A DNA stretch of 64,000 nt from positions 2,542,001 through 2,606,000 of the forward strand of contig NZ_CP132353.1 in the NCBI RefSeq assembly GCF_030758455.1, read 5' to 3'. This DNA is from Erwinia pyri (GTDB taxonomy: Bacteria > Pseudomonadota > Gammaproteobacteria > Enterobacterales > Enterobacteriaceae). The notes under the pieces were generated by a model, which did not search any database, was not told the origin of the DNA, and was given only the letters and a program-made list of their open reading frames with translations. Both the position numbers and the translations under genes were made by a program. Shown piece after piece: positions 9,607 to 20,818 of the stretch (position 1 is the stretch's first letter; every line of letters starts with the position of its first letter).

Positions 9607-10388
9607 TTGAACTGTTATTACCCGGCTGGTTTGCCGGTTTTTTACTGGCATTGGCGGCAGGTCCGCTTGGTTCCTTTGTGGTCTGGCGGCGGATGTCCTA
9701 TTTCGGCGATACCCTTGCCCACGCTTCGCTGCTGGGCGTGGCGTTTGGGCTGCTGCTGAATATCAGTCCGTTTTATGCGGTGATTACCGTGACGCTGCTG
9801 CTCTCTCTGCTGCTGGTCTGGCTGGAACGCAGGCCGCATCTCGCTATCGATACGCTGTTGGGGATCCTGGCGCACAGTGCGTTGTCGCTCGGGCTGGTAG
9901 TGGTGAGTCTGATGTCCAACGTGCGGGTGGATTTGATGGCCTATCTGTTTGGCGATCTGCTCTCGGTAACGCCAGCGGATCTCTACACTATTGCTGCCGG
10001 TGTGGCTATTGTGCTGGTGGTGCTGGCGCTGAACTGGCGCTCGCTGTTGTCAATGACCATCAGCCCGGAGCTGGCGCAGGTTGATGGCGTTAATATTCAG
10101 CGTACCAAGCTGGTGCTGATGCTGGTGACGGCTCTGACCATTGGCGTGGCGATGAAGTTTGTCGGCGCGCTGATTATCACCTCGCTGTTGATTATTCCCG
10201 CCGCCACCGCCCGCCGTTTTGCCCGCTCCCCGGAGCAGATGGCGGGGATGGCGGTGCTGGTGGGTATTCTGGCGGTTACGGCTGGTCTGAGTTTCTCAGC
10301 CTGGTACGATACCCCGGCAGGGCCTTCGGTAGTGCTGGGTGCTTCCGTGATGTTTATGCTGAGTATGATGAAGCGCCCGGCGGTTTGA
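9603..10388 (+). CDS. znuB: Zinc ABC transporter permease ZnuB
   Basis: A 261-residue polytopic membrane permease of the ABC-3 metal family, the same length as E. coli ZnuB. It is hydrophobic throughout, with the cytoplasmic loop [15 protein letters not shown] near residues 36-50 conserved in the family for contact with the ATPase. Its ATG overlaps the znuC stop (ATGA). Confidence 0.95.
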   Translation: MIELLLPGWFAGFLLALAAGPLGSFVVWRRMSYFGDTLAHASLLGVAFGLLLNISPFYAVITVTLLLSLLLVWLERRPHLAIDTLLGILAHSALSLGLVVVSLMSNVRVDLMAYLFGDLLSVTPADLYTIAAGVAIVLVVLALNWRSLLSMTISPELAQVDGVNIQRTKLVLMLVTALTIGVAMKFVGALIITSLLIIPAATARRFARSPEQMAGMAVLVGILAVTAGLSFSAWYDTPAGPSVVLGASVMFMLSMMKRPAV

Positions 10389-10420
10389 GTGTAGGGTTTG
10401 TGCGGGTAGAGCTTCAGAAC

Positions 10421-10575
10421 GCTGCGGGTCAGGCGATTGGCGTCAAGGCCGCTGTGGGTTAAGCGATCGGCTCAGGGAGTGCGTTAAGACCGCTGCGGGT
10501 TAGGCGATCTGCCTCAGTAAATGCAGATAAATGTGGGTTACAGCCCGCTGCGGGTTAAGCGATCGGCTCAGGGAA
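10421..10575 (+). repeat. Degenerate direct repeats after znuB
   Basis: Four diverged copies of a unit resembling GCTGCGGGTTAAGCGATCGG start at 10421, 10451, 10492 and 10547. Spacing is irregular (30, 41, 55 bases). The 10389-10869 interval has no credible gene, and these repeats make up its left third. Confidence 0.7.
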
Positions 10576-10671
10576 CGCGGGCTGTTCATAAAGACGCAAA
10601 AAGCATCATCCCTGATAGCTCGGCTCGCGCCGTCCATGGCGCGAGACGCTTTATTCACAGCCCGCGTTCCC
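10571..10671. repeat. Palindromic repeat of about 100 bp, copy 1
   Basis: The outer arms GGGAACGCGGGCTG and CAGCCCGCGTTCCC are perfect reverse complements and enclose an inner region with CATCCCTGATAGCT and CGTCCATGGCGC. The same inner plan recurs at 20348-20445 and 20566-20664, but with different arms. It is probably a dispersed non-coding palindromic element. Confidence 0.7.
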
Positions 10672-10676
10672 TTCGC

Positions 10677-10816
10677 TTCACTATTGGCGTTGCCGGTGAG
10701 TATTTTTCAGACAGCTTCTTGCTCCCATCTGAATTTCACTATTGGCGTTGCCGTTGAGTCTGTTTCAGGGAAACTGAGCGTAACCCGTTCACTTCACTAG
10801 TGGCGCTGCCGGTAAG
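10677..10816 (+). repeat. 58-bp tandem repeat, about 2.4 copies
   Basis: Three copies of TTCACTATTGGCGTTGCCGG (with one to three changes) begin at 10677, 10735 and 10793, exactly 58 bases apart. Only the first 24 bases of each unit are well conserved. No gene is seen here. Confidence 0.75.
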
Positions 10817-10869
10817 CGTATTGCTGAGCAATGCTGCGCAGCCTTTTCGTTGCAAACCGGCGAGCGGGA

Positions 10870-11874
10870 TTACTCTTCGCGCGCAATGCCAAAGTGTTTA
10901 TAGGCATGGTTGGTCGCCATGCGACCACGGGGCGTACGCTGAATGAAGCCCTGCTGGATAAGATAAGGCTCCAGCACGTCTTCAATGGTTTCGCGCTCTT
11001 CGCCAATAGCCGCTGCCAGGTTATCCAGCCCTACCGGTCCGCCGGTGAATTTGTCGATGATCGCCAGCAGCAGCTTACGGTCCATGTAGTCAAAGCCTTC
11101 GGTATCGACGCTGAGCATATCCAGCGCCCTGGATGCGACCTCACCACTCAGGCTTCCGGCAGCTTTAACTTCAGAGAAGTCACGCACGCGGCGTAGCAGG
11201 CGGTTAGCGATACGCGGCGTACCGCGAGCGCGACGGGCAATTTCCAGCGCGCCCTCTTCGCTTAACGGCAGACCCAGGCAGGCGGCGCTGCGCGATACGA
11301 TATGCTGCAAATCCTCTACCCGATAAAATTCCAGGCGCTGCACGATGCCGAAGCGGTCGCGCAGGGGCGACGTTAACGATCCCGCGCGGGTGGTTGCGCC
11401 AATCAGCGTAAAGGGCGGCAGATCGAGTTTAATGGAGCGGGCGGCGGGGCCTTCACCAATCATGATATCCAGCTGATAATCTTCCATTGCCGGATAGAGC
11501 ACCTCTTCCACTACCGGTGACAGGCGGTGGATCTCATCGATAAACAGTACATCGTGCGGCTCAAGGTTGGTCAGCATCGCCGCCAGGTCGCCCGCTTTCT
11601 CAAGAACCGGGCCAGAGGTGGTACGCAGATTAACGCCCATTTCGTTCGCCACGATATTGGCGAGCGTGGTTTTCCCCAGCCCTGGCGGGCCGAAAATCAG
11701 CAGGTGATCAAGAGCATCTCCGCGCATTTTAGCCGCCTCAATGAAGATCTCCATCTGCTCCCGCACCACCGGTTGACCGACATATTCTGTCAGAAGCTTG
11801 GGGCGGATGGCGCGGTCAATGACCTCTTCTTCCGTGATGGTGCCCGGTGAGACCAGGCGATCGGCTTCTATCAT
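10870..11874 (-). CDS. ruvB: Holliday junction branch migration ATPase RuvB
   Basis: A 334-residue AAA+ motor that forms hexameric rings on RuvA-bound Holliday junctions and drives branch migration. Walker [10 protein letters not shown] is at residues 62-70, Walker [11 protein letters not shown] near 109-118, and the C-terminal winged-helix DNA-binding domain ends [17 protein letters not shown]. It follows ruvA by seven bases, and the pair is expected to be SOS-induced from the LexA box upstream of ruvA. Confidence 0.97.
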   Translation of the reverse strand: MIEADRLVSPGTITEEEVIDRAIRPKLLTEYVGQPVVREQMEIFIEAAKMRGDALDHLLIFGPPGLGKTTLANIVANEMGVNLRTTSGPVLEKAGDLAAMLTNLEPHDVLFIDEIHRLSPVVEEVLYPAMEDYQLDIMIGEGPAARSIKLDLPPFTLIGATTRAGSLTSPLRDRFGIVQRLEFYRVEDLQHIVSRSAACLGLPLSEEGALEIARRARGTPRIANRLLRRVRDFSEVKAAGSLSGEVASRALDMLSVDTEGFDYMDRKLLLAIIDKFTGGPVGLDNLAAAIGEERETIEDVLEPYLIQQGFIQRTPRGRMATNHAYKHFGIAREE

Positions 11875-11881
11875 GCTTACC

Positions 11882-12514
11882 TCAAATGGCGGCGCGGAGC
11901 GCTTCGCGGATCAGCGTTTCACAGTCGGCATCCGGGCGACCCACTTTGCTGATCATCCGGCTGGCTTCCTGAGGTTTATACCCCAGCGAGACGAGGGCAG
12001 CAACGGCTTCGCTCTCCGCATCGTTCCCGGCATCCGCAGACTGAACTTCGCTGGTCAGCGCAAACGGCGTATCCACCGCAAACAGGTCGCCATGCATCCC
12101 TTTGAAACGGTCCTTCATTTCGACCACCAGACGTTCGGCCGTTTTCTTGCCCACGCCGGGCAGCTTCACCAGGGAGGCGATCTCTTCACGCTCCACGGCG
12201 GTGACAAACTGCTGGGCAGACATGCCGGAGAGAATAGCCAGCGCCAGCTTAGGACCCACGCCGTTGACTTTAATCAGCTCACGAAACAGCGCGCGTTCCT
12301 GTTTGCTGTTAAAACCAAACAGCAGCTGCGCATCTTCACGCACCACGAACTGGGTAAAGATAATGGCTTCATGATTCAGGTCAGGGAGCTCATAAAAACA
12401 GGTCATCGGCATATGCACTTCGTAGCCTACGCCGTTGGCTTCCAGTAATACCAGCGGCGGCTGTTTCTCAAGAATAATGCCTCTAAGACGACCAATCACA
12501 TTCGCTTCCTTCAC
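11882..12514 (-). CDS. ruvA: Holliday junction binding protein RuvA
   Basis: A 210-residue protein, slightly longer than the 203 of E. coli. It has an N-terminal OB fold ([20 protein letters not shown]), helix-hairpin-helix repeats around residues 70-130 ([30 protein letters not shown]) and a C-terminal RuvB-contact domain. The extra residues lie in the acidic linker near 150-165. It forms tetramers on four-way junctions and loads RuvB. Confidence 0.97.
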   Translation of the reverse strand: MKEANVIGRLRGIILEKQPPLVLLEANGVGYEVHMPMTCFYELPDLNHEAIIFTQFVVREDAQLLFGFNSKQERALFRELIKVNGVGPKLALAILSGMSAQQFVTAVEREEIASLVKLPGVGKKTAERLVVEMKDRFKGMHGDLFAVDTPFALTSEVQSADAGNDAESEAVAALVSLGYKPQEASRMISKVGRPDADCETLIREALRAAI

Positions 12515-12549
12515 AAAAAGTAGAGGGGGGATTTATACCATAAAAAAAG

Positions 12550-12565
12550 CTGGATGAATATCCAG
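12550..12565. promoter_or_regulatory. LexA (SOS) box upstream of ruvAB
   Basis: The palindrome CTGGATGAATATCCAG lies between the ruvC stop and the ruvA start and closely matches the known E. coli ruvA SOS box. It should make ruvAB damage-inducible independently of ruvC. Confidence 0.8.
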
Positions 12566-12569
12566 CTTA

Positions 12570-13094
12570 TCAGGAGCGCAGACGACCACGCGCAAGGTTT
12601 AACTGCCCTTCCCCCATGCGGTTGGCATTCTGGCTGACGTGGCAATGGGTGATGGCAATAGCCAGCGCATCGGCCGCATCCGCCTGCGGATTAGCAGAGA
12701 GTTTCAGCAGGGTTCGCACCATGTGCTGCACCTGGCTTTTTTCTGCGCTGCCGATGCCCACCACGGTTTGTTTCACCTGACGCGCCGCGTATTCAAATAC
12801 CGGCAGATCGTGGTTTACCGCGGCGACAATGGCTGCTCCCCTCGCCTGCCCCAGCTTTAACGCCGAATCGGCATTTTTCGCCATAAAGACCTGCTCAATG
12901 GCGAAAAACTCCGGCTGAAACTGGGTAATGATTTCACTGACGCCAGCGTAAATCAGCTTCAGCCGGGTGGGAAGATCGGTCACGTTTGTGCGGATACAGC
13001 CGCTGCCGAGATAGGTCAGCTGGCGGCCAACCTGACGGATAACGCCGTAGCCGGTGATGCGTGAACCGGGATCGATACCTAATATGATCGCCAT
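12570..13094 (-). CDS. ruvC: Holliday junction resolvase RuvC
   Basis: A 174-residue RNase H-fold endonuclease that nicks Holliday junctions symmetrically. The start is set at 13094 ([17 protein letters not shown]) although the frame is open upstream; this matches the family's N-terminus and length of 173. Catalytic acids are visible: D8, E67 ([11 protein letters not shown]) and the DAADALAIA pair near residues 139-142. It lies between yebC and ruvA as in E. coli. Confidence 0.96.
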   Translation of the reverse strand: MAIILGIDPGSRITGYGVIRQVGRQLTYLGSGCIRTNVTDLPTRLKLIYAGVSEIITQFQPEFFAIEQVFMAKNADSALKLGQARGAAIVAAVNHDLPVFEYAARQVKQTVVGIGSAEKSQVQHMVRTLLKLSANPQADAADALAIAITHCHVSQNANRMGEGQLNLARGRLRS

Positions 13095-13134
13095 CACGCC
13101 TCTCCGGCCAGCAGATGTTGAGAAGACAACGCCA

Positions 13135-13878
13135 TTACAGGGTTGCCGCCACCTCGTCGGAGATCTCACCATTATGGTAGACTTCCTGCACGTCATCACA
13201 ATCTTCCAGCATATCGATCAGACGCAGCAGCTTAGGCGCGGTCTCTTCATCCATATCGGCTTTGGTGGAAGGGATCATGGTGACTTCAGCCGATTCCGCC
13301 TTCAGGCCAGACGCTTCCAGCGCATCCTTCACCTGACCCAGAGATTCCCAGGCGGTGAATACGTCAATGGTGCCGTCATCGTAAGTCACCACATCATCAG
13401 CGCCAGCTTCCAGCGCCGCGTCCATCACCTCATCCTCGTTCAGGCCTGGTGCAAAAGTCACCACCCCTTTACGGGTAAAGAGATAGGCTACGGAGCCATC
13501 GGTACCCAGATTACCGCCGGTTTTGGTGAAGGCATGGCGCACTTCAGAGACGGTACGGTTACGGTTATCACTCAGGCACTCCACCATCACAGCGGTGCCG
13601 CCCGGGCCGTAGCCTTCATAGATGATGGTTTCCATGTTGCTGTCATCATCACCGCCCACGCCGCGTGCAATCGCACGGTTCATGGTGTCGCGCGTCATGT
13701 TGTTAGAGAGCGCTTTATCCATTGCCGCACGCAGACGCGGGTTAGAAGCCGCATCGCCGCCGCCCAGCTTGGCTGCTGTGACCAGCTCGCGAATAATTTT
13801 GGTGAAGATCTTACCGCGTTTGGCATCCTGTGCCGCTTTACGGTGTTTGGTGTTAGCCCATTTACTGTGGCCTGCCAT
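13135..13878 (-). CDS. yebC: YebC/PmpR-family protein YebC (translation or transcription factor)
   Basis: A 247-residue TACO1/YebC-family protein, full length when started at 13878 ([20 protein letters not shown]), the diagnostic N-terminus. Family members act as DNA-binding regulators and, in more recent work, as ribosome-associated factors that ease translation of proline-rich motifs. The gene sits in the conserved aspS-nudB-yebC-ruvC order. Confidence 0.95.
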   Translation of the reverse strand: MAGHSKWANTKHRKAAQDAKRGKIFTKIIRELVTAAKLGGGDAASNPRLRAAMDKALSNNMTRDTMNRAIARGVGGDDDSNMETIIYEGYGPGGTAVMVECLSDNRNRTVSEVRHAFTKTGGNLGTDGSVAYLFTRKGVVTFAPGLNEDEVMDAALEAGADDVVTYDDGTIDVFTAWESLGQVKDALEASGLKAESAEVTMIPSTKADMDEETAPKLLRLIDMLEDCDDVQEVYHNGEISDEVAATL

Positions 13879-13900
13879 AAATTCAATTCTCCAGAAAAGA

Positions 13901-14335
13901 CTAAATAACAAATTCTTCAATTGCCTGGCGATTACTCCAGGACTTGGTGAGCCTGGCCGCGTCAACCGGCGGCAGCCACTGCAGAGCAAGATGCTCGCTC
14001 AGCGTCATCTCCCACTCCGAAGGGAGCGCCAGGCTGAACCAGTGCTCGCTGTTGTGCGTCACCTCTGGCGCATAACGATGGCGGAAGTGGGCAAAGATTT
14101 CGAATTGTATCTGACGCTGGCAGTCCACTACTGTGAGCTGCCTGGCGTTGACGTCAATTCCCAGCTCTTCGCGCACTTCCCGCGCCGCGGTCTCCGCCAG
14201 CGTTTCGCCTGGCTCCTGGCTGCCGGTTACCGACTGCCAGAAGCTGGGATCGTCGCGACGCTGGAGCATCAGCACCCGCCCGGTATCGCGGGCGAAAATC
14301 ACCACCAGCACCGAAACGGGATGCTTGAAAGCCAT
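13901..14335 (-). CDS. nudB: Dihydroneopterin triphosphate diphosphatase NudB
   Basis: A 144-residue Nudix hydrolase that removes pyrophosphate from dihydroneopterin triphosphate in folate synthesis. The Nudix box runs from G38 to I60 ([12 protein letters not shown], then [11 protein letters not shown]), with the REXXEE metal-binding core intact. Its ATG overlaps the aspS stop by one base (TAATG), which implies coupled translation. Confidence 0.94.
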   Translation of the reverse strand: MAFKHPVSVLVVIFARDTGRVLMLQRRDDPSFWQSVTGSQEPGETLAETAAREVREELGIDVNARQLTVVDCQRQIQFEIFAHFRHRYAPEVTHNSEHWFSLALPSEWEMTLSEHLALQWLPPVDAARLTKSWSNRQAIEEFVI

Positions 14336-16125
14336 TACTCGCTCTCAGACTGCGCGTCGGCCCGGTACTTCTGCATAACTTCAATGCCCAACTCGCTCAG
14401 TGAAGCGGGGTTAGCAAAGTTCGGCGCTTCGGTCATCAGGCAGGCAGCCGCGGTGGTTTTCGGGAACGCGATAACATCACGGATGTTATCGGTGCCGGTC
14501 AGCAGCATCACCAGACGATCCAGGCCGAAGGCCAGGCCCGCGTGCGGAGGCGTGCCAAACTTCAGCGCGTCCAGCAGGAAGCCAAACTTCTCGCGCTGCT
14601 CCTGTTCGGTGATGCCCAGAATGCCAAACACGGTCTGCTGCATCTGGCCATTGTGAATACGCACGGAACCGCCGCCCACTTCGTAACCGTTGATCACCAT
14701 ATCGTAAGCGTTGGCAATCGCCGTTTCCGGCGCTGATTTCAGCTCGTCCGGCGTCATATCTTTTGGTGCGGTGAACGGGTGGTGCATAGCGGTCAGGCCG
14801 CCTTCGCCATCCTCCTCAAACATCGGGAAGTCCACCACCCACAGCGGCGCCCAGGCGTTGCCGTTAGTGATCTCCAGATCCCGGCCCAGCTTCAGGCGCA
14901 GCGCACCCAGCGCATCAGCTACCACTTTGGCACTGTCCGCGCCGAAGAAGATGCTGTCGCCATCGGCGGCATTGGTGCGGGTCAGGATCGCTTCCACAAT
15001 CTCTGCCGTCAGGAACTTGGCAACCGGGCTGGTCACGCCTTCCAGACCTTTTGCACGCTCGTTGACCTTCATCCACGCCAGCCCTTTGGCGCCGTAAATC
15101 TCAACGAATTTGCCGTACTCATCAATCTGTTTACGGCTGAGCTGAGCGCCGCCCGGCACGCGCAATGCGGCAACACGGCCCTTGGCGTCGTTAGCCGGGC
15201 CAGAGAAGACCTTGAACTCAACGTCCTTCAGCAGGTCCGCAACGTCCACCAGCTCCATCGGGTTACGCAGGTCTGGTTTGTCAGAGCCGTAACGGCGCAT
15301 CGCTTCGGCAAAAGTCATGGTCGGGAAGTCGCCGAGATCGACGCCCTTCACCGCCTGCCACAGCTCACGCGCCAGCTTCTCCATGATTTCACGCACCTGA
15401 GGCGCGGTCATGAAGGAGGTCTCCACGTCGATCTGGGTAAATTCAGGCTGACGATCTGCACGCAGATCTTCGTCACGGAAGCACTTCACGATCTGGTAGT
15501 AGCGATCGAAGCCAGACATCATCAGCAGCTGTTTAAACAGCTGTGGAGACTGCGGCAGCGCATAGAATTTGCCTTTGTGCACGCGGCTTGGCACCAGGTA
15601 GTCACGCGCCCCTTCCGGCGTGGCTTTGGTCAGCATCGGCGTTTCGATGTCCAGGAAGCCATTATCATCCATAAAGCGGCGAACCAGGCTGGTGATCTTA
15701 GCGCGCGTTTTCAGGCGCTGCGCCATATCGGGACGACGCAGGTCAAGATAGCGGTATTTCAGACGCGCTTCTTCGCTGTTGACCTGGTTGGAGTCCAGCG
15801 GCAGCGGCTCAGAGCGGTTGATGATGGTCAGATCGGTGGCGAAAATTTCGACCTCACCGGTGGCCATCTCGCTGTTTTTGTTTTTGTCGTCACGCGCACG
15901 CACGGTGCCGGTGAGCTGAATGCAAAATTCGTTACGCAGTTCAGAGGCCAGCTTAAAGGCGTCCTGACGGTCCGGATCGAAAAAGACCTGCACGATGCCT
16001 TCACGGTCACGCATATCAATAAAGATCAGGCTGCCCAGGTCGCGGCGGCGGTTGACCCAACCGCACAGTGTTACTTGTTGGCCTACGTGAGACAGGTTGA
16101 TCTGTCCGCAATACTCAGTACGCAT
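14335..16125 (-). CDS. aspS: Aspartyl-tRNA synthetase AspS
   Basis: A 596-residue bacterial-type class II synthetase. The N-terminal OB-fold anticodon-binding domain is residues about 1-105 ([20 protein letters not shown]), followed by the class II core with the bacterial insertion domain. Motif 3 is visible near the C-terminus as [13 protein letters not shown]. Length and ends match E. coli AspS (590). The 257-bp gap upstream to yecD holds the divergent promoters; I see no other gene there. Confidence 0.97.
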   Translation of the reverse strand: MRTEYCGQINLSHVGQQVTLCGWVNRRRDLGSLIFIDMRDREGIVQVFFDPDRQDAFKLASELRNEFCIQLTGTVRARDDKNKNSEMATGEVEIFATDLTIINRSEPLPLDSNQVNSEEARLKYRYLDLRRPDMAQRLKTRAKITSLVRRFMDDNGFLDIETPMLTKATPEGARDYLVPSRVHKGKFYALPQSPQLFKQLLMMSGFDRYYQIVKCFRDEDLRADRQPEFTQIDVETSFMTAPQVREIMEKLARELWQAVKGVDLGDFPTMTFAEAMRRYGSDKPDLRNPMELVDVADLLKDVEFKVFSGPANDAKGRVAALRVPGGAQLSRKQIDEYGKFVEIYGAKGLAWMKVNERAKGLEGVTSPVAKFLTAEIVEAILTRTNAADGDSIFFGADSAKVVADALGALRLKLGRDLEITNGNAWAPLWVVDFPMFEEDGEGGLTAMHHPFTAPKDMTPDELKSAPETAIANAYDMVINGYEVGGGSVRIHNGQMQQTVFGILGITEQEQREKFGFLLDALKFGTPPHAGLAFGLDRLVMLLTGTDNIRDVIAFPKTTAAACLMTEAPNFANPASLSELGIEVMQKYRADAQSESE

Positions 16126-16382
16126 AACGATATCCTTTAAACTTCGCCGTCACGCGCAGCACGATCTCTCTGTATGCTGCCGCGAAAAAAGGCGGTCATT
16201 ATAATGGAAAAAGCCCGGCGCGATAAGTGTTGTAACCGCATCTGGCGCTTCGTTTAGCGGCAAATTTCCTCACAATTCGCCCACTTCTCACAAAAGCTAA
16301 CAAATTTCACCCCGATCCTGCATTGTTGTCGCACTTCCTCCTCCGTAATATCACCTTTTTCCCCCTTTTCACCGGAGAGAGT

Positions 16383-16946
16383 ATGTTGGAATTAAATGCT
16401 GCCAAAACTGCGTTGGTATTAATTGATCTGCAGGAGGGCATTCTGCCTTTCGCTGGCGGCCCGAATACAGCCTCTGATGTGGTGGAGCGCGCCGCGCTGC
16501 TGGCCGAAAAATTTCGCGCCGTAAAGGCACCAGTGGTTCTGGTGCGCGTTGGCTGGGCGAAAGATTTCGGCGATGCGCCTAAGCAGGAAGTGGATGCCAG
16601 CCACAGCGGCCCGTTACCAGAAAACTGGTGGGTCTACCCGCAAGCGCTGGGCAAGCAAGAGAGCGATATCGAAGTGACCAAACACCAGTGGGGCGCTTTC
16701 TATGGCACAGACCTGGAGTTACAGCTGCGTCGTCGCGGCATCGATACCATCGTTCTGGGCGGCATCTCCACCAATATTGGCGTGGAATCTACCGCGCGCA
16801 ACGCCTGGGAATTAGGCTTTAACCTGGTGGTCGTTGAAGATATCTGCAGCGCAGGTAGCACTGAAGAGCACAACGGCAGCTTTAAAAATATTTTCCCGCG
16901 CCTGGGCCGTGTTCGCCAGTCGGCTGACGTTATCTCCGCCCTGTAA
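16383..16946 (+). CDS. yecD: Isochorismatase-like hydrolase family protein YecD
   Basis: The start is set at ATG 16383 ([19 protein letters not shown]), giving 187 residues as in E. coli YecD. The family Asp is D15 and a Lys lies near residue 100 (VTKHQWGAF). The usual nucleophilic Cys of cysteine hydrolases in this fold is replaced by Gly in [11 protein letters not shown] near residue 133, so a standard nicotinamidase-type mechanism is unlikely. The same replacement, from memory, is present in E. coli YecD. The substrate is unknown. Confidence 0.9.
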   Translation: MLELNAAKTALVLIDLQEGILPFAGGPNTASDVVERAALLAEKFRAVKAPVVLVRVGWAKDFGDAPKQEVDASHSGPLPENWWVYPQALGKQESDIEVTKHQWGAFYGTDLELQLRRRGIDTIVLGGISTNIGVESTARNAWELGFNLVVVEDICSAGSTEEHNGSFKNIFPRLGRVRQSADVISAL

Positions 16947-17036
16947 TTTTTTTCAGCCCGGCGGATCCTCTGCCGGGTTGCACTCCCCCCGCAATTTGCT
17001 ACCTTTCAGGCCAGTGAACTGAACAGGAAACGCTGG

Positions 17037-17858
17037 ATGCCTTTTTATCTTGGCTTACCGCAGTGGCAACATCCTCAGTGGAAAAAGCTGGGCATGACCA
17101 CGCTCGCTGACTATGCGCAGCACTTCAACTGCGTTGAAGGCAACACCACGCTTTATGCGCTTCCACGCCCGGAAATTGTGCAACGCTGGCGGGATATGAC
17201 GCATGACGATTTTCGTTTCTGCTTCAAATTTCCCGCCACCATCAGCCATCACTCCGCGCTGCGCAACTGCGGCGATCTGACTGCTGAATTTTTTACTCTG
17301 CTGGCCCCGCTGGCAGACCGTCTGGGGCAGTACTGGCTTCAGCTTCCGCATACTTTCGGCCCGGCGGATTTACCTGCGCTGTGGGCGTTTCTGGATGGTT
17401 TACCCCGCGAGTTCAGCTATGGGGTGGAGGTTCGTCACCCCGCTTTCTTTAACAAAGGGGAAGCGGAGCAGGCGCTGAATCGTGGCCTGCATCAGCGCGG
17501 CGTTAATCGGGTGATCCTGGATGTCCGTGGCGTCCACTCTGCCACGCCCAGTAATGAAGCCATTATTGAAGCGCAGCGAAAAAAACCGCATCTGCCCGTG
17601 CATGCCGTGATGACGGCGGACCAGCCCATGATCCGGTTTATCGGCGGCGACGATCCCGATGCCAATCTGAAATGGTTTCAGGCCTGGCTGACTAAGCTGC
17701 CGCAGTGGTGTCAACAGGGCCAGCCCTGGCTGTTTATTCACACGCCGGATATCGCCTTTGCCCCTAATCTGGTACAGCATCTGTGGAGCCATCTGCAACA
17801 GGCCGTGCCGCAGGTGGGTGAAGCGCCAGACTGGCCGCAGCAGGAGACCCTTTTTTAA
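17037..17858 (+). CDS. yecE: DUF72-family protein YecE
   Basis: A 273-residue member of the DUF72/YecE TIM-barrel family, the same length as E. coli YecE (272). It starts MPFYLGLPQWQHPQWKK and carries the family segments FRFCFKFPATISH and FSYGVEVRHPAFF. The biochemical role is not established. It lies between yecD and yecN as in E. coli. Confidence 0.92.
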   Translation: MPFYLGLPQWQHPQWKKLGMTTLADYAQHFNCVEGNTTLYALPRPEIVQRWRDMTHDDFRFCFKFPATISHHSALRNCGDLTAEFFTLLAPLADRLGQYWLQLPHTFGPADLPALWAFLDGLPREFSYGVEVRHPAFFNKGEAEQALNRGLHQRGVNRVILDVRGVHSATPSNEAIIEAQRKKPHLPVHAVMTADQPMIRFIGGDDPDANLKWFQAWLTKLPQWCQQGQPWLFIHTPDIAFAPNLVQHLWSHLQQAVPQVGEAPDWPQQETLF

Positions 17859-17962
17859 GGGTGGACCTGAGAATATTCTTTATCTGTGGGCCGAACGCGC
17901 TGACAGTCAGCAGTTTGCTCGTTATGATGGCGCCCTGGAATTACTGTGCTAATGGAGTTGGG

Positions 17963-18358
17963 ATGGTCAGCGCCCTTTATGTTGTGCTTGGAGCCCTGTT
18001 TATCATCAAGTTTTCTCTCGATGTTGTTCGCCTGCGTCGCCTCTATCGCGTTTCTCACGGGGATGGCGGATTTTATGAGCTGCAAACGGCCATCCGCATT
18101 CACGGCAATGCGGTAGAATATATTCCGCTGGCAGCACTGCTGCTGGTGATGATGGAGATGAACGGTGCGGATATCTGGATGCTGCACCTGGTCGGGCTCT
18201 TTTTCTTCCTGGGGCGTGCCCTGCACTTCTACGGTATGCGAACCAGCACGCTGTTATGGCGTAAAAACGGCATGCTCATCACCCTGCTGTCGCTGTTGGG
18301 AATGATTATCTTTAATCTGATCTATCTGCCGTGGGATCTGGTTCTGACTCTGCACTGA
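17963..18358 (+). CDS. yecN: MAPEG-family inner membrane protein YecN
   Basis: The frame is open from 17861, but the start is set at ATG 17963 (MVSALYVVLGALFIIKFSLD) after a GGAG ribosome site, giving 131 residues, the exact E. coli length. Four hydrophobic helices and the family segment AIRIHGNAVEYIPLA place it in the MAPEG membrane family (relatives are glutathione S-transferase-like). Its substrate is unknown. Confidence 0.9.
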   Translation: MVSALYVVLGALFIIKFSLDVVRLRRLYRVSHGDGGFYELQTAIRIHGNAVEYIPLAALLLVMMEMNGADIWMLHLVGLFFFLGRALHFYGMRTSTLLWRKNGMLITLLSLLGMIIFNLIYLPWDLVLTLH

Positions 18359-19212
<854 letters not shown>

Positions 19213-19213
<1 letters not shown>

Positions 19214-20178
19214 TGGATTTCGGTAATTTTTACCAGCTTATTGCAAAAAGCCCCCTCTCCCACTGGCTGGAGACGCTGCCCGCGCAGATAGCGACCTGGC
19301 AGCGCGAGCAGCTGCATGGTCACTTTAAAAACTGGGACCGGGCGGTTGAGTATCTTCCCGCATTAACCCCTGAATCGCTGGATTTATTGCACAGCGTTAC
19401 CGCTGATGCCACTAATCTGACCGATCGTCAGCGTGGCGGCATTGAAAAGCTGCTGCGCAATCTGATGCCGTGGCGCAAAGGCCCCTATTCGCTTTATGGC
19501 GTTCACATCAATACCGAATGGCGTTCAGACTGGAAGTGGGAGCGGGTTTTGCCGCACATTTCTCCGCTGGCTGGCAGGACGGTGCTGGATGTCGGCTGCG
19601 GCAGCGGTTATCACATGTGGCGGATGATTGGCGCCGGAGCAAATCTGGTGGTCGGTATCGATCCGATGCAGCTTTTTCTGTGTCAGTTCGAGGCGGTGCG
19701 GAAACTGCTGGGTAACGATCAGCGTGCTCACCTCCTGCCTCTCGGAATCGAGCAGCTGCCGGAGCTGAAAGCGTTCGATACCGTTTTCTCGATGGGCGTG
19801 CTGTACCATCGTCGCTCCCCGCTCGACCACTTACTGCAGCTGAAAAATCAGCTGGTCAGCGGCGGTGAGCTGGTGCTGGAGACATTGGTGATTGAGGGTG
19901 GCGATCGGGAAGTGTTGGTGCCGGGCGAGCGCTATGCGCAGATGCGGAACGTCTACTTTATTCCCTCCACCGGTGCGCTAAAGAGCTGGCTGGAGAAGTG
20001 TGGGTTTGAGGATGTTCGCATTGCAGATTACTCCATTACCAGTACGGATGAGCAGCGCCGTACCGACTGGATGACCAGCGAGTCGCTGGCAGAGTTCCTG
20101 GATCCCAACGACCCGAGCAAAACCGTTGAAGGCTACCCTGCTCCCCTGCGGGCGGTGCTGGTAGCGCGTAAGCCGTAG
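19213..20178 (+). CDS. cmoB: tRNA U34 carboxymethyltransferase CmoB
   Basis: A 321-residue tRNA-modifying enzyme (E. coli 323) that transfers the carboxymethyl group of Cx-SAM to 5-hydroxyuridine 34, forming cmo5U. The SAM motif [15 protein letters not shown] is near residue 122. It is translationally coupled to cmoA. The stop is followed six bases later by a 45-bp tandem array. Confidence 0.95.
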
Positions 20179-20183
20179 TTCAG

Positions 20184-20363
20184 GGTCAAAACCTGGGCGG
20201 GTGGTAAGGCGTCACCACGGAGTACGAAGGTCAAAACCGGGTGCGGTGGCAAGGCGTCACCACAGAGCACGAAGGTCAAAACCCGGTGCGGTGGCAAGGC
20301 GTCACCACAGAGCACGAAGGTCAAAACCCGGTGCGGTGGCAAGGCGTCACCACAGAGCACGTT
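20184..20363 (+). repeat. 45-bp tandem repeat array, four copies
   Basis: Units start at 20184, 20229, 20274 and 20319, exactly 45 bases apart, each opening GGTCAAAACC and containing GGCGTCACCAC(A/G)GAG. Copies 3 and 4 are identical; copy 1 is the most diverged. There are no unique spacers, so it is not a CRISPR array. The last unit runs into the left arm of the next palindrome. The apparent reading frames across it are repeat artefacts. Confidence 0.9.
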
Positions 20364-20445
20364 ATCCGAGACGCCGTAAATACGTCCATGTAGGCTTGGA
20401 TGCCGCATCCCTGCGGCATACACTCGGCTAACGTGCTCTGTGGTG
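20348..20445. repeat. Palindromic repeat of about 100 bp, copy 2
   Basis: A perfect 17-bp inverted pair, CACCACAGAGCACGTTA (20348-20364) and TAACGTGCTCTGTGGTG (20429-20445), encloses ACGTCCATGTAGGCT and GCCGCATCCCTGCGGC. The inner plan matches copies at 10571 and 20566, but the outer arms are unrelated to theirs. The left arm is shared with the 45-bp array. Confidence 0.8.
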
Positions 20446-20565
20446 CCACCCAAAATATTCGGTGTTGCCGGTGAGTGCAGTGCTCGCACAGGTAAAAATC
20501 AAACTCATTACTGGGTTTGGATTTGGGTTTGGGTTTATTACAGACCACACAGAAGCTTGTGGGAA

Positions 20566-20664
20566 GGGAGAATGGGCCGATAAGCAAAAGCGAAGCGGCA
20601 TGGACGCCGCTTCGCAGCCATCAGGGATGATTTCACGGCGTTTTTGTGTTCAGCCCATTCTCCC
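20566..20664. repeat. Palindromic repeat of about 100 bp, copy 3
   Basis: The arms GGGAGAATGGGC and GCCCATTCTCCC (plus flanking partial pairing) enclose GCGGCATGGACGCCGC, then AGCCATCAGGGATGATTT and CACGGCGTTTTTGTG. On the opposite strand it aligns with copy 1 over most of its interior. The remainder of the 20446-20818 gap, including a short TTTGGG run near 20515, shows no gene. Confidence 0.75.
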
Positions 20665-20818
20665 TGACCGGAGTACTGCACTCTCAGGCAACTTGTCCTT
20701 TTCTTACATTAAGTACTAAAGCCCGCTCTCCTTGACCCGGCCACCAACTCCGCAGGCGACACACGCTCCCTGGCCAGGCCACGGGATCCCTGTCCCCCTC
20801 ACGGCCTTTCAACTTATT

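Noticed and set aside
14779..16140. Long plus-strand frame of 453 codons opposite aspS
   Set aside because: It is His/Arg/Gln-rich antisense of a conserved synthetase, with no recognisable domain.
16383..16946. YecD as a broken cysteine hydrolase pseudogene
   Set aside because: Although Gly replaces the usual Cys, the frame is full length and, from memory, E. coli YecD has the same residue, so this looks like a subfamily trait.
16947..16990. Terminator after yecD
   Set aside because: There is a CCCGGC/GCCGGG stem but no T-run after it on the plus strand.
20184..20363. Regular repeats that might be a CRISPR array
   Set aside because: Units are directly adjacent at 45-bp period with no unique spacers, and no cas genes are present.
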